Of a stretch of DNA of 46,162 nt, positions 41,565-46,162 are shown piece after piece. Under the pieces are notes generated by a model, which ran no database searches, was not told where the DNA came from, and saw only the letters and a program-made list of their open reading frames with translations. A program made the translations under genes and the position numbers. Origin of the DNA: Bacteroidales bacterium (GTDB taxonomy: Bacteria > Bacteroidota > Bacteroidia > Bacteroidales > F082); the NCBI GenBank assembly GCA_017460915.1, contig JAFUAA010000053.1:1-46162 (forward strand), read 5' to 3'. Within the stretch, counting starts at the first letter, position 1, and each line of letters starts with the position of its first letter.

Positions 41565-43688
41565 TTAAATGAATAATAGTCCTTTTGCCTTCTTGATCAC
41601 CACATCGGCAATGGCTTCAGGGACTGGGGCGTAGTGGCTCAGCTCCATGTTGAAGTTGGCACGGCCCGACGACATCGAGCGCAGCTGTGTGATGTAACCA
41701 AACATCTCGGCCAGCGGCACGTCGGCCTTAATCACCTGGAAGCCAATGTTTGCAATGACTTCACGCAATATTGATCTCTTTTTGTTCAAATCGCCCGTCA
41801 CGTCACCTAAGTACTCGTCGGGGCAATGTATTTCAACTCTCATGATAGGTTCCATCAGCACAGCACCGGCCTTGAGGCCAGCCTCCTTGAAGGCGATGTG
41901 CGCTGCACTCTCGAACGAGAGAGCATCGCTGTCGACCGCATGGAACGAACCGTCAGTAAGGGTCACCTTGAGGTTCTCCACCGGGAAGCCTGCCAAAACG
42001 CCGTTTGACAAGGCACCCTTGAAGCCCTTCTCGGTGGCTTGGATGAACTCGCGAGGGATGACGCCACCCTTCACTTCGTCGACGAACTGCAGTCCCTGCA
42101 CGCCATCATCGGCCGGACCCATTGTGAACTCGATATCGGCAAACTTACCCTTGCCACCAGTCTGTTTTTTATAGACTTCACGATGCTGAATTGTTTGAGT
42201 AAAGGCTTCCTTGTATGCGACCTGTGGACGACCGGAGTTGACTTCGACGCCAAACTCTCTCTTCAAGCGGTCCAAAATAATATCAAGGTGCAATTCGCCC
42301 ATACCTGCCAATATGGTCTGGCCCGAGTTTTCGTCGGTGTGCACGAACAGCGTAGGATCTTCCTCAACCAGTTTGGCCAAGGATTGATCGAGCTTGTCGA
42401 GGTCTGCTGTAACTTTGGGTTCAATGGCGATGTTGACCACTGGCTCGGGGAACTTGATGTTCTCGAGAATCAGCGGCTTGTTCTCAACACAAAGCGTATC
42501 GCCCGTGCGGATGAGCTTGAACCCGACGGCGGCACCAATGTCGCCTGCCGAAATCTCATCCAGGGGATTCTGCTTGTTGGCATGCATCTGAACGATCTTG
42601 GCGATGCGTTCGCGCTTGCCCGTTGAGACGTTCAGCACCATTTCGCCAGCTTTCAACGTACCGGAATAGACGCGGAAGAAGCAGAGGCGGCCAACGAAGG
42701 GGTCGGTGGCAATCTTGAACGCCAAGGCGCAGAAAGGCTCCTTGGGGTCGGCTTTGCGCACTTCCTCTTGTTCGGTCTTCGGATTAACACCCTTCACATG
42801 GTCGATGTCGAGCGGGCTAGGCAGGTAGTTGACGATAGCGTCAAGCAGTGGCTGCACGCCCTTGTTCTTGAACGACGAACCGCAGAGCACGGGACAAATG
42901 CGAAGGTCAAGCGTAGCCTTGCGGATTTGAGCGATGAGTTCTTCTTCCGTGATGCTGTCGGGGGCTTCCATGTATTTCTCGAACAAGGCTTCGTCGTCTT
43001 CGACGGCTCCCTCAATGAGGCGGGTGCGGTAGTCCGTCACCATGTCCTTCATGTCGTCAGGGATTTCGATTTCGTCGTAGACAGAGCCATTGTCTTCTTC
43101 TTCCCAAGCGTACGCCTTGTTTCTTAGCAAGTCGACAACGCCGATGAACTCGTCCTCGGCGCCGATGGGCAATTGCACCGGAATCGGGGTGGCGTGAAGC
43201 CTTTCCTTGATTTGGTCCATCACCTTAAAGAAATCGGCGCCTGCGCGATCCATCTTGTTGACGTAGCAGATACGCGGGACGTTGTATTTGTTGGCTTGGT
43301 GCCAAACGGTTTCCGACTGAGGCTCGACGCCGCCCACGGCGCAGAAGATGGCGATGGCGCCATCCAGCACACGCAACGAGCGTTCCACTTCGACGGTGAA
43401 GTCGACGTGGCCAGGGGTGTCGATGATGTTGATTTTGTAAGCCTCATTATTGAGGTGCCAGAACACCGTCGTTGCAGCAGAGGTGATGGTGATGCCACGT
43501 TCCTGCTCCTGTACCATCCAATCCATGGTGGCGGCGCCGTCGTGGACTTCACCTATCTTATGGCTACGGCCAGTATAATAGAGGATACGCTCAGTCGTCG
43601 TCGTCTTACCGGCGTCGATGTGTGCCATGATGCCGATATTACGCGTGAGGCTGAGGGGATTCATCATATTTTCCTGTCCGTTTTGCAT
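41565..43688 (-). CDS. fusA: translation elongation factor G
   Basis: A 707-residue five-domain GTPase that drives translocation. The G domain has AHIDAGKTT (P loop), RGITI in switch I, DTPGH and NKMDRAG. Domain IV has the characteristic GKFADIEF region. ATG 43688 follows a good ribosome binding site (AAGGAAGTAGGA); ATG 43664 is an alternative. The sequence is typical of the housekeeping EF-G, being encoded between rpsG and rpsJ. Confidence 0.97.
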   Translation of the reverse strand: MQNGQENMMNPLSLTRNIGIMAHIDAGKTTTTERILYYTGRSHKIGEVHDGAATMDWMVQEQERGITITSAATTVFWHLNNEAYKINIIDTPGHVDFTVEVERSLRVLDGAIAIFCAVGGVEPQSETVWHQANKYNVPRICYVNKMDRAGADFFKVMDQIKERLHATPIPVQLPIGAEDEFIGVVDLLRNKAYAWEEEDNGSVYDEIEIPDDMKDMVTDYRTRLIEGAVEDDEALFEKYMEAPDSITEEELIAQIRKATLDLRICPVLCGSSFKNKGVQPLLDAIVNYLPSPLDIDHVKGVNPKTEQEEVRKADPKEPFCALAFKIATDPFVGRLCFFRVYSGTLKAGEMVLNVSTGKRERIAKIVQMHANKQNPLDEISAGDIGAAVGFKLIRTGDTLCVENKPLILENIKFPEPVVNIAIEPKVTADLDKLDQSLAKLVEEDPTLFVHTDENSGQTILAGMGELHLDIILDRLKREFGVEVNSGRPQVAYKEAFTQTIQHREVYKKQTGGKGKFADIEFTMGPADDGVQGLQFVDEVKGGVIPREFIQATEKGFKGALSNGVLAGFPVENLKVTLTDGSFHAVDSDALSFESAAHIAFKEAGLKAGAVLMEPIMRVEIHCPDEYLGDVTGDLNKKRSILREVIANIGFQVIKADVPLAEMFGYITQLRSMSSGRANFNMELSHYAPVPEAIADVVIKKAKGLLFI

Positions 43689-43706
43689 AATTCCTACTTC
43701 CTTCTA

Positions 43707-44174
43707 TTAGAATCTGAAATGCGAGAATGCCTTGTTGGCATCTGCCATTCTGTGGATTTCTTCCTTCTTCTTGAATGCAGAACCTTCTTCCTTGTAAGCT
43801 GCCATGATTTCCGAAGCGAGCTTCAGAGCCATCGATTTCTCGTGACGTTTGCGGGCATAACCAATCAGGTTCTTCATACCGATGCTCTGCTTACGGGCAG
43901 GACGGATTTCTGAAGGAATCTGGAAGGTAGCACCACCAATACGACGGCTTCTTACTTCCACTTGAGGGGTAACGTTGGCCAGGGCCTTCTTCCACACCTC
44001 AACTGGATTCTCATTGAGCTTACTTTCAATGATGTCCATTGCTTCGTAGAAAATCTGATAAGCCAAATTCTTCTTACCCTCGAGCATGATGTTGTTCACG
44101 AACTTCGTGACTTGCACATCACCGTACTTCGGGTCGGGAAGGATAATTCTCTTCTTTGGTTTAGCTTTTCTCAT
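43707..44174 (-). CDS. rpsG: 30S ribosomal protein S7
   Basis: A 155-residue S7: [22 protein letters not shown] at the start (read as two pieces), [20 protein letters not shown] and [11 protein letters not shown]. It nucleates 30S head assembly; in E. coli it represses the str operon through the rpsL-rpsG gap, which here is only 30 bp. Confidence 0.97.
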   Translation of the reverse strand: MRKAKPKKRIILPDPKYGDVQVTKFVNNIMLEGKKNLAYQIFYEAMDIIESKLNENPVEVWKKALANVTPQVEVRSRRIGGATFQIPSEIRPARKQSIGMKNLIGYARKRHEKSMALKLASEIMAAYKEEGSAFKKKEEIHRMADANKAFSHFRF

Positions 44175-44204
44175 GTCTTTAAGTCTTTCTGTTTTGACTA
44201 ATCG

Positions 44205-44591
44205 TTATTTCTTTGCGGCTTGTTTGGGTCGTTTAGCACCGTACTTGGACCTGCGCTGGCGGCGGCCATCCACGCCCGAGGTGTCCAAAGCTCCACGGAT
44301 GATGTGATAACGAACGCCCGGCAAATCCTTCACACGACCTCCTCTGATCATGACGATAGAGTGCTCCTGCAGGTTGTGGCCCTCACCCGGGATGTAGGCG
44401 TTGACCTCCTTTTGGTTGGTCAAACGAACCCTAGCGACCTTACGCATTGCTGAGTTAGGCTTCTTAGGGGTCGTCGTGTAAACACGCACGCACACGCCAC
44501 GGCGTTGCGGACTGGCATCCAATGCTGGTGACTTACTCTTGTCGATCAATTTCTTGCGCCCTTTGCGCACTAATTGTTGAATAGTCGGCAT
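44205..44591 (-). CDS. rpsL: 30S ribosomal protein S12
   Basis: A 128-residue S12: [40 protein letters not shown] and [20 protein letters not shown]. Both lysines linked to streptomycin sensitivity (in TPKKPNSA and GRVKDLPG) are wild type. First gene of the 32-gene run, preceded by a long leader. Confidence 0.97.
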   Translation of the reverse strand: MPTIQQLVRKGRKKLIDKSKSPALDASPQRRGVCVRVYTTTPKKPNSAMRKVARVRLTNQKEVNAYIPGEGHNLQEHSIVMIRGGRVKDLPGVRYHIIRGALDTSGVDGRRQRRSKYGAKRPKQAAKK

Positions 44592-44855
44592 TTTTAATTT
44601 GTTAGGTTTAATTTATTAGTTATTTAATCCTTTGATTAGGAATTATTTACAAACTCATACCAAACTGGCCGAGGGTGCACTTTTCGAGATGTAGTCAGGG
44701 AACACTATAAGCCCTTACGGCTTAGAAGTCTATAAACCCACGACGCAACTTAGACGCTTGACTTTCCCGTCACATCGTGTAGAAACCTATCACGTTTAAC
44801 TTATCAGGTTCCTAACTATATCATTTTCAAGGGCAAGCCCTCTTTCAATTCAGCG
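44592..44855 (-). promoter_or_regulatory. long structured 5' leader of the rpsL operon
   Basis: About 260 nt separate the promoter box at 44860 from rpsL, with no reading frame of note. Short hairpins are visible, such as TAAGCC (44708-44713) with GGCTTA (44719-44724) and AGGG...CCCT at 44830-44841. Most Bacteroidota leaders in this window are 10-110 nt, so this one stands out. An autoregulatory leader bound by S7, S12 or another ribosomal protein is possible. Confidence 0.5.
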
Positions 44856-44859
44856 GGTG

Positions 44860-44867
44860 CAAAAGTA
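44860..44867 (-). promoter_or_regulatory. -7 box (TACTTTTG) of the rpsL operon
   Basis: Minus-strand TACTTTTG, the only consensus box upstream of rpsL. Sequence 44870-45005 beyond it is A+T-rich and holds no gene. Confidence 0.65.
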
Positions 44868-45107
44868 CGACAATTTTCTGAATTGGCAATCTTTTTTCTG
44901 ATTTTTTTCGAAAAATATTCCACATTTAATCGTATATTATTGATTTACTGATAAATAAATAACAAAAGAAAAACCAAATCGTTTAAAAAAAACGTCTTTC
45001 TTGCCTTGATAATGAGCAAAAAAGACGCTGATTGGCTCAGAAACAGGTCTCCTGAAGATTCCAAATCGCACTTTCCTCGGCTTGGGATGACAAAGGTGAC
45101 CGTTGTC

Positions 45108-45437
45108 TCAATACTTCACGAAACGGTCCTCGCCATTGCTCAAGCCGAGCAACGGACTGCGCCCGAAGAGCAAAAACACCTTGTGTTCCCAAATGAGTTC
45201 CCAAAGGACGCGGCTCACGCGCACTTGGTCTTCAGGGGCAAGCTCTTCGCTGGTGTAGACCGTATTCTCAGAATCGGCCACAGCGTGGTCGTTGATGGCC
45301 TGCTGGCGGATTTGGTAGCACAGGTTGACGAAAGTGGTGCCCGTAGTTGTGTCACGGCCTTCAATGATCATCAAGATCCTTTGCCTCAACTCCTCGTTGT
45401 TGTAGAGGATGTGTACTGGATTTGCATCGTAATTCAT
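45108..45437 (-). CDS. small protein of unknown function (109 aa)
   Basis: A 109-residue soluble protein starting MNYDANPVHILYNNEELRQRILMII and ending NGEDRFVKY. The middle (TTGTTFVNLCYQIRQQAIND) and the tryptophan-containing helix (VSRVLWELIWEHKVFLLFG) suggest a helical, winged-helix-like fold, but I do not recognise the family. A good promoter box (45463) lies 26 bp before the ATG. A plus-strand frame across the same region is less plausible, since its codons lack a ribosome binding site and it would swallow this promoter. Confidence 0.65.
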   Translation of the reverse strand: MNYDANPVHILYNNEELRQRILMIIEGRDTTTGTTFVNLCYQIRQQAINDHAVADSENTVYTSEELAPEDQVRVSRVLWELIWEHKVFLLFGRSPLLGLSNGEDRFVKY

Positions 45438-45462
45438 GGTTGTTATGTATTGGTTGATGGTG

Positions 45463-45470
45463 CAAATATA
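45463..45470 (-). promoter_or_regulatory. -7 box (TATATTTG) of the gene at 45108
   Basis: Minus-strand TATATTTG, matching TAnnTTTG, 26 bp upstream of ATG 45437. Confidence 0.55.
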
Positions 45471-45552
45471 AGGATTATTTCGAAATGCGCAACATTTTCA
45501 TCTGACACGAACACTTTTTTGCACCTTATAATAATATATCGCGCCGATTTCG

Positions 45553-45560
45553 TATCTTTG
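45553..45560 (+). promoter_or_regulatory. -7 box (TATCTTTG) of the small membrane protein at 45591
   Basis: TATCTTTG, 31 bp before ATG 45591; divergent from the minus-strand box at 45463. Confidence 0.55.
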
Positions 45561-45590
45561 TGGCGAATTTTGAATCCAAAGAAATCAGAT

Positions 45591-45752
45591 ATGATAAACA
45601 GCGAAACTTGGACTCTGGTCATCGTTTGGACCATCGGCGTGGTGGCATTTTTTGTGCTATGGGCGGTTTTGGCCAAGGTGATACAAAAGGTTAGCGAGAA
45701 AAGGAGGAAAGGTGAAAACGACAGCGAGAGCACCCCGCCAGACACGGTTTAG
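45591..45752 (+). CDS. small single-pass membrane protein (53 aa)
   Basis: MINSETWTLVIVWTIGVVAF starts a 53-residue protein with one transmembrane helix at about residues 7-28, a basic stretch (KVIQKVSEKRRKGE) and an acidic, Ser/Pro-rich tail. The positive residues after the helix predict the C-terminus inside the cell. It has its own promoter box, and no recognisable family. Confidence 0.55.
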   Translation: MINSETWTLVIVWTIGVVAFFVLWAVLAKVIQKVSEKRRKGENDSESTPPDTV

Positions 45753-45873
45753 GGCGAAATGTAGCTGAATTTCCTTCTCAAGGTTTACGAATTTGGATAT
45801 TCGTAGGAGCGAAGGTGATGGAATATCGTTGTATTCTTCGTTTTCAAAAACATCCCAGATTCCCCGTGAGTGA

Positions 45874-46162
45874 TCTATCTGTGCAAAAGACAGAAAATGT
45901 CCAAGCAAGAAACTAATTATCAACAACCCGTTCTCCGAGAGTTTGGTCAATTCACTCGGCAACATCCCCCGAGTCGGTGTCGTTCCACGTTTCTCAGACC
46001 TTGAAGTCATCGCCTTGAGCATGACCGCAGAGGCGTTTGGGATAGACAGCGAGAACAACCTGTTCCACCAGCTATCCAACTCCAAAGACGAGATTCCGAA
46101 TCTTATCTCCAGGAGGCAGTACAACGACCGCCGCAAGCTGACGGCTGGCCTTTGCGAGGAGA
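45874..46162 (+). pseudogene. IS982-like transposase, N-terminal part, possibly frameshifted
   Basis: An open frame from after a TGA at 45871 to the window edge encodes SLVNSLGNIPRVGVVPRFSD, LEVIALSMTAEAFGIDSENN and IPNLISRRQYNDRRK, matching the N-terminal half of Bacteroidota IS982-family transposases. No start codon lies in this frame; the natural-looking ATG at 45897 (followed by TCCAAG) is in another frame, so a 1-bp indel near 45900-45935 is likely. The remainder is outside the window, and the element's left end is not resolved. A 7-bp inverted repeat (TACGAAT/ATTCGTA, about 45787-45806) lies just upstream. Confidence 0.65.

Noticed and set aside
45006-45752. 248-codon plus-strand frame
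   Set aside because: It has no ribosome binding site, reads across a divergent promoter pair, and its last 53 codons are better explained by the small membrane protein with its own promoter; the opposite strand carries the more gene-like 109-codon frame.
45657-46136. 159-codon minus-strand frame at the right end
   Set aside because: It is antisense to recognisable IS982-type transposase sequence and to the small membrane protein.
1-46162. CRISPR array or phage gene block
   Set aside because: No regularly spaced direct repeats and no phage structural or lysis genes are visible; repeats found are palindromes or a two-copy element.

Overview
The window is chromosomal DNA of an anaerobic member of the Bacteroidota, most likely order Bacteroidales. 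Four things point there. Promoters carry the -7 box TAnnTTTG. The S10-spc-alpha ribosomal cluster has Bacteroidales-type protein sequences. A secreted hydrolase ends in a type IX secretion tail. The metabolism includes a VorB-type 2-oxoacid:ferredoxin oxidoreductase, Hcp and a flavodiiron protein. The genus cannot be named from sequence alone.

Layout. 1-1411: a disturbed edge, with the first codons of an IS1-like transposase, a probably truncated orphan gene, the 3' third of a tRNA still attached to its terminator (a probable att scar), and a metallo-beta-lactamase-fold lipoprotein gene broken by a lost start and an in-frame stop. 1562-4474: an aminotransferase, then two tiny membrane proteins, an ECF sigma factor and its membrane partner. 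4435-6249: an AAA-type ATPase and a GNAT acetyltransferase, divergent. 6263-8888: an operator-controlled operon of a DUF2249/AhpD-like protein, a DUF1858 protein, a flavodiiron NO reductase fused to rubredoxin, and a ferredoxin. 9021-9365: a fused toxin-antitoxin remnant. 9430-9708: a highly structured non-coding RNA, possibly 6S RNA. 9771-12927: three overlapping genes for exported proteins. 12998-13609: a Crp/Fnr regulator. 13713-18044: a heterodimeric ABC exporter with a membrane-anchored methyltransferase. 18264-20547: a GNAT and the hybrid cluster protein Hcp. 20661-24132: a small lipoprotein, an orphan protein, a K+/H+ antiporter and the type IX-secreted SGNH hydrolase. 24295-27096: the oxidoreductase operon. 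27218-44591 (minus): 32 genes from rpsL to rplQ, without map. 44592-46162: a long rpsL leader, two small orphan genes and the start of an IS982-like transposase.

The most interesting system is a nitrosative-stress circuit. Two promoters 12.5 kb apart, one before the flavodiiron operon and one before hcp, carry the same 14-bp palindrome GTAACAAATGTTAC at the same distance (centre 29.5 bp upstream of the TAnnTTTG box). Neither has a recognisable -33 TTTG element. A Crp/Fnr-type regulator lies between them. This is what an HcpR-like activator acting from about -41 would look like, controlling NO reduction (flavodiiron protein), Hcp, and two poorly characterised partners (the DUF2249/AhpD-like and DUF1858 proteins).
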